From assembly GCA_047631555.1 (NCBI GenBank), contig JBLHZY010000001.1, positions 310,001 through 374,000 on the forward strand: a stretch of 64,000 bases of DNA. Direction: 5' to 3'. A program made the position numbers and the translations under genes. Shown piece after piece: positions 35,735-44,260 of this stretch. Each line of letters opens with the position of its first letter. Positions within the stretch are counted from its first letter, which is position 1. The DNA is from JBLHZY01 sp047631555 (GTDB lineage Bacteria; Pseudomonadota; Alphaproteobacteria; Rhodobacterales; Rhodobacteraceae). Below the pieces are notes generated by a model, which worked only from the letters and a program-made list of their open reading frames with translations, ran no database searches and was not told where the DNA came from.

Positions 35735-36283
35735 ATGACAAAACTCATCCTGTTCAACAAACCCTACGGCGTGCTGTCGCAATTCACCGACAAAGGCACC
35801 GAAGGGACCTCGCGGCCAACCCTTTCGGCCCATATCAACATCCCCGGCATCTATCCGGCAGGGCGCCTTGATCGCGACAGCGAGGGCCTTCTGCTGCTGA
35901 CGGATGATGGCGCACTTCAGGCGCAAATTTCCCACCCAAAATACAAAACGCCCAAGGTCTACTGGGTGCAGGTTGAGGGAACACCAGATTTCGCCGCGCT
36001 TGAGGCGCTGCGCCGCGGGGTTGAGCTGAACGACGGCAAAACCAAACCCGCCACAGTAAAACAGATCGATCCGCCCGAGGCCCTCTGGCCGCGCGATCCG
36101 CCCGTGCGCTTTCGCAAAACTGTGCCCGATGCTTGGCTCGAAATCATCATCAAAGAAGGGCGCAACCGCCAAGTGCGTCGCATGACGGCCGCCGTGGGCC
36201 TGCCGACGCTGCGTCTTATTCGGGCCCAAATCGGCGAATGGACCATTGAGGGCCTCTCACCGGGCGAATATTGCGACGCCTAA
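35735..36283 (+). CDS. RluE-like rRNA pseudouridine synthase
   Basis: 182 residues, short like RluE (23S rRNA U2457), and without an S4 domain. RsuA family catalytic Asp in YPAGRLDRDSEGLLLLTDDG; the C-terminal KEGRNRQVRRMTAAVGLPTL block is diagnostic. The start MTKLILFNKPYGVLSQF matches. Stands alone between the cox operon and infC. Confidence 0.9.
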   Translation: MTKLILFNKPYGVLSQFTDKGTEGTSRPTLSAHINIPGIYPAGRLDRDSEGLLLLTDDGALQAQISHPKYKTPKVYWVQVEGTPDFAALEALRRGVELNDGKTKPATVKQIDPPEALWPRDPPVRFRKTVPDAWLEIIIKEGRNRQVRRMTAAVGLPTLRLIRAQIGEWTIEGLSPGEYCDA

Positions 36284-36384
36284 GCGCGACTCACATGCGA
36301 TCTTATCCGCGTTAAACATTGCCCAAACCCGCCGATCCCAATCACGTTTGGCCTTCATAAGCGGCAAAGTTTTCGCCCCCCCAA

Positions 36385-36420
36385 AGAAAAAGACCCCCGC
36401 CAAAAGCAGAGGTCTCTTTT
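36385..36420 (-). terminator. possible terminator of infC
   Basis: Inverted repeat AGACC...GGTCT flanked by A-runs and T-runs on both sides, between the converging pseudouridine synthase gene and infC. The stem is short, so it is weak. Confidence 0.5.
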
Positions 36421-36464
36421 ATCTCGTTATGCGCGCAGCAAAGTCGCGCCAAAGCCGGTTAAGC

Positions 36465-37010
36465 TTACTTCGGCAAAGGCCCGATCAGCATGATCATTTG
36501 GCGACCTTCCATCTTGGGAAAGTTCTCAACGCGGCCTGCGTCTTTGGTGTCTTCTGCAACACGTTCAAGCAATTGACGGCCCAAATCTTGGTGCGCCATT
36601 TCGCGGCCACGAAAGCGCAATGTGATCTTCACTTTGTCGCCATTCTCTAGGAATTTGAACACGTTACGCATCTTAACTTCGTAATCGTTCGTATCCGTAT
36701 TCGGGCGGAACTTGACCTCTTTGATCTCGATGATCTTTTGCTTCTTACGGGCCTCGGCTTCGCGCTTTTGCGTCTCGTATTTGAACTTGCCGAAATCCAT
36801 AATCTTACAAACGGGCGGCTCAGCATTGGGGGAAATTTCCACCAAATCAAGGCCAGCCTCTTCGGCCATAACCATGGCGCGCTCGGGCGTAACAACGCCT
36901 ACGTTTTCACCTTCTGCGCCAATCAAGCGGATTTCCGGGCACCGAATGCGTTCATTTACTCGGGGGCCTGTGTCGCGTTGTGGCGGGGCGTTATGAGGTC
37001 TGCGGGCTAT
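36465..37010 (-). CDS. infC: translation initiation factor IF-3, ATA start codon
   Basis: 181 residues. IF-3 binds the 30S subunit and rejects wrong start codons. An ATG-based or TTG-based reading (36926) gives a truncated N-terminus. Upstream in frame is the conserved N-terminal domain (ATA GCC CGC; RRPHNAPPQRDTG, then RVNERIRCPEIRLIGAEGEN) back to an ATA codon at 37010. AAGGA lies seven to eleven bases before it, and a TGA stop precedes with no ATG, GTG or TTG between. A non-AUG start in infC is the known autoregulatory device. The C-terminus has KFRPNTDTNDYEVKM and LRFRGREMAH. Confidence 0.93.
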   Translation of the reverse strand: MARRPHNAPPQRDTGPRVNERIRCPEIRLIGAEGENVGVVTPERAMVMAEEAGLDLVEISPNAEPPVCKIMDFGKFKYETQKREAEARKKQKIIEIKEVKFRPNTDTNDYEVKMRNVFKFLENGDKVKITLRFRGREMAHQDLGRQLLERVAEDTKDAGRVENFPKMEGRQMIMLIGPLPK

Positions 37011-37200
37011 GGTAAAGTTCCTTGTTTCATTTCATTTTGCGTGGCCGAAAATAGGGCGAGTTTGCTGATCTTTCAACCGGATAGTTGGCAAGACCTCGCA
37101 AGAAAATGGAACTGTTGCCAAGAGCGCTTCACATCTTGCTTAACGCATGCCATATGCACGCCAAGGCATATTGGTTTGCCGAACAGACGAGGACAAGTTT
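37011..37200. promoter_or_regulatory. divergent infC / repeat-protein promoter region
   Basis: 190 bases between two divergent starts. I could not pick out clear -35/-10 elements. The infC Shine-Dalgarno is at about 37018-37022 (minus strand). Confidence 0.4.
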
Positions 37201-37998
37201 ATGAATAAGACTACGATCATTGCAGCTCTTGTGGTTGCCGCTGGTGCAGGTGGCTACCTTTATTATCAAAATCAGGACAAGGTGAATGGCGCAGTCAGCG
37301 GAATGGCTGAAACCGCAACCGAAGCAGCATCAGAAGCAGCCGATGCTGCAACAGACGCTGCCACCGGTGCTGTTGAAGCCGCAAGCGATGTCGCAACAAG
37401 CGCTGCCGACGCGGCAACAGACGCCGCCACAGCCGTTGCCGAAACAGCAACAGATGCCGCCACAGCCGCAACTGAAGCAGCCACAGACGCCGTTGAAGCA
37501 ACGACCGAAGCCGCATCCGATGCCGCCGCAGCCGCAACAGAGGCCGCCTCAGACGCTGCTACCGCAGTTACTGAAACAGCCACTGACGCCGCAACAGCCG
37601 CAACAGAAGTCGCAAAAGACGCCGTTGAAGCAACAACCGAAGCCGCTTCTGACGCTGCAACTGCTGCGACAGACATGGCAACAGACGCTGCTAAAACGGC
37701 CGCCGACGCCGCAACAACCGCAACAGAAGCCGCAACGGATGCCGTAACGGGCGCCGCAGAGGCCGCGACAGACGCTGCGACAGAAACCGCGACAGAAACA
37801 GCGACAGAGATGTTGAACCCAGCCGAGCTTCTCACCGCCGAGAACTTCAACTTGGAAAAAGTAACATCCCTGATCAACGCAGCGCCGCTTGACGACGCAC
37901 AAAAACAAACTGTGATCACCGCCCTTGAGCGCGCGCAAGACAACCCAGTCCTGCTCAACGCCGTTCTTGAGCGCGTCAAAGGTCTGCTCGGCCTCTAA
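37201..37998 (+). CDS. membrane-anchored Ala/Thr-rich repeat protein
   Basis: 265 residues from the ATG at 37201 (MNKTTIIAALVVAAGAGGYL); an upstream frame to 37147 is unlikely. An N-terminal membrane segment or uncleaved signal spans about 4-23. Residues about 36-205 are nearly all A, T, E, D, S and V in degenerate 11-residue units such as TEAASDAATAA and TDAVEATTEA. They predict a long amphipathic helix like LEA, apolipoprotein or phasin proteins. A normal-looking 55-residue C-terminal domain follows (LNPAELLTAENFNLEKVTSL...). Function unknown; possibly envelope-associated. A strong terminator follows. Confidence 0.8.
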   Translation: MNKTTIIAALVVAAGAGGYLYYQNQDKVNGAVSGMAETATEAASEAADAATDAATGAVEAASDVATSAADAATDAATAVAETATDAATAATEAATDAVEATTEAASDAAAAATEAASDAATAVTETATDAATAATEVAKDAVEATTEAASDAATAATDMATDAAKTAADAATTATEAATDAVTGAAEAATDAATETATETATEMLNPAELLTAENFNLEKVTSLINAAPLDDAQKQTVITALERAQDNPVLLNAVLERVKGLLGL

Positions 37999-38019
37999 AG
38001 CCTGCGACCCAAAAATCTG

Positions 38020-38054
38020 AAAGCCGCGCCGGAGCAATCCCGCGCGGCTTTTTT
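38020..38054 (+). terminator. Rho-independent terminator of the repeat-protein gene
   Basis: Stem AAAGCCGCGC...GCGCGGCTTT with a 12-base loop and a T-run. Confidence 0.88.
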
Positions 38055-38275
38055 ATGCGCGCCTCTCAAACCAACATTTCTGAGCCGCCTCAATTTTTCA
38101 CCAAGCAAACGCCCCAACCAAGACATACACAAAACGCCCGCCGCAGGCTCAAACCAAACACCCCACCAAACCAATCGCCGCCGCCCAAATCTCGCAACCG
38201 CCTCCCTTTCACAGTTGCGCAAATATCCCCGCCGGAGGCTCCAACGCCCCAACTCCCACTGCCCAACAACCCCAA

Positions 38276-38306
38276 AGAAAAAGGGCAGCCCCAAAGAGCC
38301 GCCCCA
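38276..38306 (-). terminator. Rho-independent terminator of fpr
   Basis: Minus strand GGGCGGCTCTTTGGGGCTGCCC then TTTTT, a nine-pair stem with G-T wobbles. The 38056-38275 stretch holds no recognisable gene, although frames on both strands are open. Confidence 0.7.
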
Positions 38307-38332
38307 TTCAAATCAAAAACCGTCCGGCCTGT

Positions 38333-39181
38333 TTAGCCAACAAAAGCCTTCTCAACCACATACTCGCGCGGCTCAGAATTCGCGCCCTCATTGAGGCCAA
38401 AGCCCTCAAGAACCGCCATGATATCTTTGTTAAACGCAAGGGATCCGCAAACCATGCCGCGATCCGTAGCAGGATCCATCGGCGGCAAGCCAAGATCGGC
38501 AAACACCTTGCCCGAGGAAAGATTATCCGTGATCCGCCCCATAAAGGGGCTCTCTTCTTGGGTCGTGGTGGGGTAATATTTCAACTTATCGCCAACCATC
38601 TCGCCAATCAGCGGATCATCGGCAAGGCCCTCAACAAGCTCACGCCCGTAAGCAAGCTCATCGACGCCGCGGCAAGTGTGCATCATGATAACCTCATCAT
38701 AACGCTCATAAGTTTCCGGATCGCGCATCAATGATGCAAAAGGCGCAATGCCTGTGCCGGTGGCAAAGAACCAAAGCCGTTTGCCGGGCAAAAGCGCGTC
38801 CAACACAAGCGTGCCAACGGGCTTGGGTCGCAGAATGATCTCATCGCCAACCTTGATGTGCTGAAGCTTTGAGGTCAGCGGCCCATCGGGCACTTTGATT
38901 GAGTAAAACTCAAGCTCTTCATCCCAATTGGGCGAGGCGATGGAATAGGCGCGCAACAGCGGCTTTTGCTTGCCGGTTTTTGGGTCCGGCTCATTCATCA
39001 ACCCGATCATCACAAACTCGCCCGAGCGAAAGCGCAGGGATTGCGGGCGCGTCACCCGGAAGGAAAACAGACGATCCGTCCAATGCTTTACCGCCGTTAC
39101 GGTTTGCGCATCAGGCAGGGTCGGCACAGGTTTCACAGCTGTTTCAGTCACTTGATCGCTCACGTTGCTTTGCTCATTCAT
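38333..39181 (-). CDS. fpr: ferredoxin/flavodoxin-NADP reductase
   Basis: 282 residues. Transfers electrons between NADPH and ferredoxin or flavodoxin; here it can feed sulfite reductase, whose genes lie upstream. FAD motif LLRAYSIASPNWDEELEFYS, NADP-binding FFATGTGIAPFASLMRDPET, and the C-terminal GMVCGSLAFNKDIMAVLEGF. The family terminates in 'VEKAFVG', as here. The N-terminus (about 1-20) is a variable leader. Confidence 0.94.
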   Translation of the reverse strand: MNEQSNVSDQVTETAVKPVPTLPDAQTVTAVKHWTDRLFSFRVTRPQSLRFRSGEFVMIGLMNEPDPKTGKQKPLLRAYSIASPNWDEELEFYSIKVPDGPLTSKLQHIKVGDEIILRPKPVGTLVLDALLPGKRLWFFATGTGIAPFASLMRDPETYERYDEVIMMHTCRGVDELAYGRELVEGLADDPLIGEMVGDKLKYYPTTTQEESPFMGRITDNLSSGKVFADLGLPPMDPATDRGMVCGSLAFNKDIMAVLEGFGLNEGANSEPREYVVEKAFVG

Positions 39182-39257
39182 TGCTTGCTTCGGGCACAGT
39201 TGAAGTGCTGGCCCGCCTCTTTTCAGGGCTCTCTATAGGGGCTTGGTCGGATGTGGT

Positions 39258-39668
39258 CTAGCCGCGCATCCGCGACTGATAGTCATGGGCCTTCCAATCG
39301 GCGCGGCGCAGCCATTGATCCTCGGGCTGGCGGGCGGCCAAATCATGCGAGATTTCAACCTCGTCAAAGCCCGAGCGGCGCGCCATCGCATATTGATCGG
39401 CAATCACATGGCCGCGCGCACGAAGCCGCCCGGTAAAGCCAGCAAGCCGCAAAAGCCGCGCCAAAGTAAAGCCGCGCCCATCCGAAAAGGAAGGGAACTC
39501 AATCGCCACCGCCGAAGCATTCTCAGCAATCGCGCGCAAAGCCTCCGGGTCCGTATCCGGCGCAAGCGAGACCGCGACGGCTTTGGCATCCTCGCCAAAA
39601 GGGACAAAAGCCCCCTCAAATGTTTCGCCGGAAAACCCGGCGTCGGTCACAATCACACAAGCGCTCAT
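39258..39668 (-). CDS. DUF934 family protein (sulfite reductase cluster)
   Basis: 136 residues from the ATG at 39668 (MSACVIVTDAGFSGETFEGA). The DUF934 blocks are IEFPSFSDGRGFTLARLLR and LRARGHVIADQYAMARRSGFD. These proteins accompany the siroheme sulfite reductase, possibly as an electron-transfer or assembly subunit. Its start overlaps the cysH stop (ATGA, 39665-39668). Confidence 0.9.
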   Translation of the reverse strand: MSACVIVTDAGFSGETFEGAFVPFGEDAKAVAVSLAPDTDPEALRAIAENASAVAIEFPSFSDGRGFTLARLLRLAGFTGRLRARGHVIADQYAMARRSGFDEVEISHDLAARQPEDQWLRRADWKAHDYQSRMRG

Positions 39669-40438
39669 GCCGCATCTCCTTTTGGCAGCGGTCCCCGAAC
39701 GACTTTGCCGTTCACGAAATGAATGCCGCATTCTTCTTTTTCCGAGCCGCGCCAACGGCCCGCCCGAGGATCTTCGCCCGCCGCAACAGGCGAGGTGCAA
39801 GGCGCACAGCCAATGGAGGGATAGCCCTTGGCAACCAATGGGTGGCGCGGCAGGCGGTTGTTGATCATGTAATCCTGAACATCCGCAGGCGCCCAATGGG
39901 CAAGCGGATTGACCTTGATGCGCATTTCCGCCTCATTCTCGAAAAACTCAAGCGCTGCGCGGGTATTGCCCTGAAAGCGCTTGCGCCCCGTCACCCAGCT
40001 GTGAAACGGCAACAGCGCGTTTTGCAGGGTCTCGGTCTTGCGCAACGAACAGCAGGCATCGGTATCGCTCAGGTGCAAATCATTGGCCGGATCGACAGCC
40101 TTAAGGCGGGCCGCATCCGGGCGAATACGGCGCACATCCGAAAGCGCAAGCTTATCCGCCAGCTCCTGCTGATAGGTGATCGTCGCATCAAACAACATCT
40201 CGGTGTCGACAAACAGCACCGGCGTTTTGGGCGCCATCACCGAAAGCATATGCAGCAAAACAACGGACTCGGCCCCAAAGGAAGAGACAAGCGCAACCTC
40301 GCCAACCTGCTCATCCGCGAGGGCCCGCTCAAGCACCGAAGTCGCCGAATGATGGCGATACCGCTCGTTCAGCGAGGCCACGCGCTCGGCCACGCTTTCA
40401 CCGCGATATTCGTGTTGTTTCAAAGCGTTAAGCTGCAT
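39665..40438 (-). CDS. cysH: adenylylsulfate/phosphoadenylylsulfate reductase
   Basis: 257 residues from the ATG at 40438. Reduces activated sulfate to sulfite. PP-loop region VALVSSFGAESVVLLHMLS. The four iron-sulfur cysteines, DACCSLRKTE and IGCAPCTSP, mark the APS-reducing [4Fe-4S] type rather than the E. coli PAPS type. The redox Cys is in KEECGIHF. It overlaps the sulfite reductase 3' end by 11 bases. Confidence 0.95.
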   Translation of the reverse strand: MQLNALKQHEYRGESVAERVASLNERYRHHSATSVLERALADEQVGEVALVSSFGAESVVLLHMLSVMAPKTPVLFVDTEMLFDATITYQQELADKLALSDVRRIRPDAARLKAVDPANDLHLSDTDACCSLRKTETLQNALLPFHSWVTGRKRFQGNTRAALEFFENEAEMRIKVNPLAHWAPADVQDYMINNRLPRHPLVAKGYPSIGCAPCTSPVAAGEDPRAGRWRGSEKEECGIHFVNGKVVRGPLPKGDAA

Positions 40439-42098
40439 TGGCTTTCTCCTGCGCTTCGGGATAAAGCGCGGCCTTGAAAGGCGCAAGGCCAAGACGGCGA
40501 TAGGCCTGAAGGAAGGTCTCATCCGCAGTCTCGCGCATATCAAGATAGGCCAGGATCAGGCGCTCAATTGCAGGCACGACCTCATCATAAGGAAAGCCCG
40601 GCCCGGCGCGCTCGCCAATCACGGTCGTCTCAGTGCCGTCGCCACCAAGGGTGATCTGGTAATTCTCAACACCGGCGCGATCCAACCCAAGGATGCCGAT
40701 ATGGCCGACATGGTGATGCCCGCACGCATTGATGCAGCCCGAGATTTTGATCTTCAAAGCGCCGATTTCATGCTCAAGCTTCAGCTCGTCAAACCGGGCT
40801 GAAATCTGCTGTGCAACTGGGATCGAGCGGGCCGTTGCCAGCGCGCAATAATCCATGCCGGGGCAGGCGATGATATCCGACACCAGCCCAAGATTGGCCG
40901 TGGCCAGCCCGGCTGTGCGCAGCGCGGCGTGGATCGCCGGCAGATCAGAGCGGTGCACATGGGGCAGGATCACGTTTTGCTCATGGCTGATGCGCAGCTC
41001 GTCATGGGCAAAGAGGCGCGCCAGATCGGCCATCAAGCGCATCTGATCCGCCGAAGCATCGCCCGGCGTTTCGCCGTGGGCCTTAAGAGAGATCGTCGCG
41101 ATCGCATAATCAGGGTTCTTGTGATCGTTTAGGTTCGTATCGGCCCAAGCGCGAAAAATCGGATCGCCCTTATAAGCCGCGTCAAATGCATCCAGCGGCG
41201 CGCGCTTAAACTCAGGCGTTGGAAAGGCCGCTTTAATCTCTTCAAAGAGCACCTGATCAATGCCGCCAAAGGCTTGTTTTACTTGGGCAAAACGGGCCTC
41301 AACCCGGGCGCGAAAATCCTCAATCCCATGCTCATGCACGGTGATCTTGATGCGCGCTTTATACTTGTTATCGCGCCGCCCCAACAGATTCCAAACCGAA
41401 ACAATCGCCTCGCAATAGGGCAGCAAATCCGCCATCGGCACGAATTCGGCAATGGTTTTGCCAACCATCGGCGTGCGGCCCAAACCGCCGCCAACAATCA
41501 CTTCGGCCCCAATTTCGCCGTCCCGCTCGCGCAGGACAATCCCGATGTCATGGGTGCGCACAACGGCGCGATCCGTATCCGCGCCAGTGACCGCAAATTT
41601 GAACTTGCGCGGCAGGAATTGGAACTCTGGGTGATCGGTCGACCATTGGCGCAAAAGCTCAGCGACCGGGCGCGGATCCGCGACCTCATCGGCCGTCGCA
41701 CCAGCAAAATGGTCCGCCGTTACATTGCGGATCGTATTGCCGGATGTTTGCAGCGCATGCATCTCAACATCCGCGAGATCCGAAAGAATGGCCGGAACAT
41801 CAGGCAATTTGGGCCAGTTATATTGAATATTCTGACGGGTGGTGAAATGGCCGTAGCCCTTGTCATAGGTCTGGGCGATATGGGCGAGCTGATCCATTTG
41901 ACCGGAATTCAGCGTGCCATAAGGGATGGCGACGCGCAGCATATAGGCGTGCAATTGCAGATAAAGGCCGTTCATCAGGCGCAGCGGGCGGAATTCTTCT
42001 TCTGTCAGCGAGCCATCAATGCGCCGCGCCACTTGGCCGGAAAACTGCGCCACACGTTCGCGTACAAAGGCCTCGTCGAAATCATTATATTTATACAT
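40428..42098 (-). CDS. siroheme-[4Fe-4S] sulfite reductase
   Basis: 556 residues from the ATG at 42098 (MYKYNDFDEAFVRERVAQFS). Reduces sulfite to sulfide. Siroheme-binding motifs YGHFTTRQNIQYNWPKL and GNTIRNVTADHFAG, with the cluster cysteines in ACPGMDYCALATA and SGCINACGHHHVGHIGI. The assimilatory nitrite reductase alternative is excluded mainly by the neighbours cysH, DUF934 and DUF2849. Its start overlaps DUF2849 by eight bases. Confidence 0.93.
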   Translation of the reverse strand: MYKYNDFDEAFVRERVAQFSGQVARRIDGSLTEEEFRPLRLMNGLYLQLHAYMLRVAIPYGTLNSGQMDQLAHIAQTYDKGYGHFTTRQNIQYNWPKLPDVPAILSDLADVEMHALQTSGNTIRNVTADHFAGATADEVADPRPVAELLRQWSTDHPEFQFLPRKFKFAVTGADTDRAVVRTHDIGIVLRERDGEIGAEVIVGGGLGRTPMVGKTIAEFVPMADLLPYCEAIVSVWNLLGRRDNKYKARIKITVHEHGIEDFRARVEARFAQVKQAFGGIDQVLFEEIKAAFPTPEFKRAPLDAFDAAYKGDPIFRAWADTNLNDHKNPDYAIATISLKAHGETPGDASADQMRLMADLARLFAHDELRISHEQNVILPHVHRSDLPAIHAALRTAGLATANLGLVSDIIACPGMDYCALATARSIPVAQQISARFDELKLEHEIGALKIKISGCINACGHHHVGHIGILGLDRAGVENYQITLGGDGTETTVIGERAGPGFPYDEVVPAIERLILAYLDMRETADETFLQAYRRLGLAPFKAALYPEAQEKANAA

Positions 42099-42396
42099 CC
42101 GCGCTCTCCACTTGCTTGCCATGCGCATAATTGGCCGGGCCCTTGGCGCGAAACACTTCGCGAAAATGAACAGGCTCAGGGCCGTTCTCGCCTGCCTGCG
42201 CATCAGCCAAAACCGCCCCAACAACCTGATTGTCCTGCGCGGCCAAGGCCAAACGCTCGGCCGCAACGGCCTCATCCGTGATCAGCTCGGCCAAAGCATG
42301 GCTGCGCACCCAGCCGCCACGCGCATCCAGATAAATCACATCGCCCTCCAAAAGGGCGTTGGCGGTCACAACTTTGGGGCTAAAGGCACGGGCCAT
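42091..42396 (-). CDS. DUF2849 family protein
   Basis: 101 residues (MARAFSPKVVTANALLEGDV). Small conserved protein found upstream of sulfite reductase genes in alphaproteobacteria; role unknown. It carries VIYLDARGGWVRSHALAELI. First gene of the sulfur operon, divergent from the Lrp-type regulator. The siroheme synthase gene cysG, frequent at this point in relatives, is not present in the window. Confidence 0.85.
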   Translation of the reverse strand: MARAFSPKVVTANALLEGDVIYLDARGGWVRSHALAELITDEAVAAERLALAAQDNQVVGAVLADAQAGENGPEPVHFREVFRAKGPANYAHGKQVESADV

Positions 42397-42438
42397 GGCG
42401 AATTGATCCTGATTTATGCGTTTTCAGGGTTTAATATA

Positions 42439-42522
42439 GAACTTTGTTCCGGTATTTGACGAGGTACTCCAAGAGATAAGAACGCTTGTTCCGCTCTCTG
42501 GGTCTCGCGGAACGGGTGTTCC
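42439..42522. promoter_or_regulatory. three phased GAAC-N(3-4)-GTTC operator-like sites
   Basis: Sites: GAACTTTGTTCC at 42439-42450, GAACGCTTGTTCC at 42480-42492, and GGAACGGGTGTTCC at 42509-42522. Centres are about 41 and 30 bases apart, near whole helical turns. They lie between the sulfur operon and the lrp-like gene, so the encoded Lrp/AsnC regulator is the obvious candidate to bind them. Confidence 0.65.
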
Positions 42523-42542
42523 GGTTATGAGAAGGAAATAGA

Positions 42543-43004
42543 ATGGCTGTCCAATTGGATGCGATTGATCGGAAAATTCTGGCAGAGCTTCAGGCCGACG
42601 CCAGCCAATCCCTCGACGTGATTGCGCGAAAAGTTGGCTCTTCCAAGACGCCGGTTTGGAACCGTATTCGCAAACTGCGCGAGGCGGGCGTGGTGGGGCA
42701 TCAAACGGTGATCTTAGACCCCGAGGCGCTTGGGCTAGAGGCTTGTTTTTTTGTGCTGATCCGCACCTCAGAACATGAGGCCGATTGGCAGGAGAAATTC
42801 CTCCATGCGCTGCAAGAGCGTCCCGAAGTGATGGAGGCGCATCGCCTCGCCGGAGAGATCGATTACATCCTCAAAGTGCGCGTCGCCAACGCCAAAGCCT
42901 ACGATGAATTCTACCAAGCACTGATCTCGGAAGTGCGGATTTTTAACGTAACCGCGCTGCTTTCAATGGAAGAGATCAAATCAACCACGATGCTCGCCGT
43001 TTGA
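42543..43004 (+). CDS. Lrp/AsnC family transcriptional regulator
   Basis: 153 residues. N-terminal helix-turn-helix (DAIDRKILAELQADASQSLD, VGSSKTPVWNRIRKLREAGV) and a C-terminal RAM ligand-binding domain (MEAHRLAGEIDYILKVRVAN). Divergent from the sulfite-reduction operon, which it probably controls. The ligand may be a sulfur amino acid, by inference only. GAAGGAAA precedes the ATG. Confidence 0.93.
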   Translation: MAVQLDAIDRKILAELQADASQSLDVIARKVGSSKTPVWNRIRKLREAGVVGHQTVILDPEALGLEACFFVLIRTSEHEADWQEKFLHALQERPEVMEAHRLAGEIDYILKVRVANAKAYDEFYQALISEVRIFNVTALLSMEEIKSTTMLAV

Positions 43005-43009
43005 GCCGG

Positions 43010-44200
43010 TTAAGCGCGCAAATTTAGCGCCTCTAGCCCGTGAAAATGATAGACATCGCCATAGCGCGGCGTGCCCTTTAGCGCGAGGTTTGGATAGGTA
43101 TTCAGCAGGGCGGGAATGGCGATGCTCATCTCCAATCGGGCCAGCGGCGCACCGACGCAAAAATGAATGCCCGCGCCAAAACTTGTGTTGGCGCGCAGGG
43201 GCCGCAGGGGATCAAACTGATCGGCGCGATGAAAGGCCTCCTCATCGCGATTGGCCGATCCAAGCAGCAAAGCAATCTGATCGCCGCGCTTCAGATCACA
43301 GCCGAAAAAGCGCATATCTTCATAGGCATAGCGGGTAAACATATGCAGCGGCGGATCAAAACGCAGCGCTTCTTCAATAGCGCCTGCGCGCGTTTGAGGA
43401 TCAAGAAAGGCCGCCCGTGTGCCCGTTTCCAATATCGTCTTAAGCGCATTGCCAAGGCTATGGACCGTCGCCTCATGGCCGGCATTGAGCAGCAGGATGC
43501 AGGTTGAAATCAGCTCATCCGTAGACAGTTTTTCGCCGTCTTCTTCTGCCGCAATCAGATGGGAAATCAGATCATCACTGGGGGCGCTGCGACGCTCCTC
43601 AACATAGCTGCGCAAAAAGTCGCAAAACGCAGTGGCGGCGGCGGCGGCGGCCTCCTCCATTTCGCGGCTTCGGCGCGCCTGATACATGCCAACCATCGCT
43701 GCCGACCATTGCAAAAGCTGCGGGGCCATCGCCTCGGGGACGCCAAGTAGGCGGGCTATCACAATAACTGGAATGGGCTGCGCATATTCGGTCAAAATGT
43801 CGAAACCATCCCCAGGCAGCTTGGCGATCAAATCAGCACAAAGCGCCTCGATCTCTGGGGCCAATTCGCGAATGCGCCGCGAGGTAAAGGCGCGTAAAAC
43901 CAAGCTGCGCAGGCGGCGATGGCGCGGCGGCTCCAACTCAAGCATCGAATGGGCCTCAACGGCATAAAACGGCGCCGTATGCGCGGCGCGTTGCGGGGCA
44001 AACTCAGTCAAAGCCTCGCGTCCAAACCGAGAATCGCGCAGGCCCGCATTGACCGCATCAAAGCTCGTCGCACAGGGCAGATCATAATCCTGCCAAAAGA
44101 TCATCGGGCCAGACGCGCGCGCCTTTGCATAAAAATCATAAGGGTTCTGCACGAAATCGGGCGCAGTGGGCGATTGGGAAAAGATAGGAAGCTGGCTCAT
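43010..44200 (-). CDS. cytochrome P450
   Basis: 396 residues, soluble bacterial type. Heme-binding SFGAGIHFCVGAPLARLEM with the thiolate Cys, I-helix oxygen-binding LLNAGHEATVHSLG, and the K-helix ExxR in IEEALRFDPPLHM. Redox partners are not adjacent; the ferredoxin reductase at 38333 could serve. Substrate unknown. Converges on the lrp gene, 5 bases apart. Confidence 0.94.
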   Translation of the reverse strand: MSQLPIFSQSPTAPDFVQNPYDFYAKARASGPMIFWQDYDLPCATSFDAVNAGLRDSRFGREALTEFAPQRAAHTAPFYAVEAHSMLELEPPRHRRLRSLVLRAFTSRRIRELAPEIEALCADLIAKLPGDGFDILTEYAQPIPVIVIARLLGVPEAMAPQLLQWSAAMVGMYQARRSREMEEAAAAAATAFCDFLRSYVEERRSAPSDDLISHLIAAEEDGEKLSTDELISTCILLLNAGHEATVHSLGNALKTILETGTRAAFLDPQTRAGAIEEALRFDPPLHMFTRYAYEDMRFFGCDLKRGDQIALLLGSANRDEEAFHRADQFDPLRPLRANTSFGAGIHFCVGAPLARLEMSIAIPALLNTYPNLALKGTPRYGDVYHFHGLEALNLRA

Positions 44201-44260
44201 GGGGCGCAGGTTTGCGCAAAGCGGCTGGCCTTTGCAAGCGGGCGTTTCTAAACTGGCGCG

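Noticed and set aside
37309..37810. Possible CRISPR or tandem DNA repeat
   Set aside because: The short repeats are codon-level, degenerate, in frame and without spacers; they encode the 11-residue protein repeat.
37272..37979. 235-codon minus-strand Ala/Ser/Val frame
   Set aside because: Arises from the repetitive codons of the plus-strand Ala/Thr protein; the plus frame has a ribosome site, a membrane segment, a normal C-terminal domain and a terminator.
38056..38332. Proline-rich plus frame and tryptophan-rich minus frame
   Set aside because: Neither has a ribosome site or a recognisable domain; the interval lies between two terminators.
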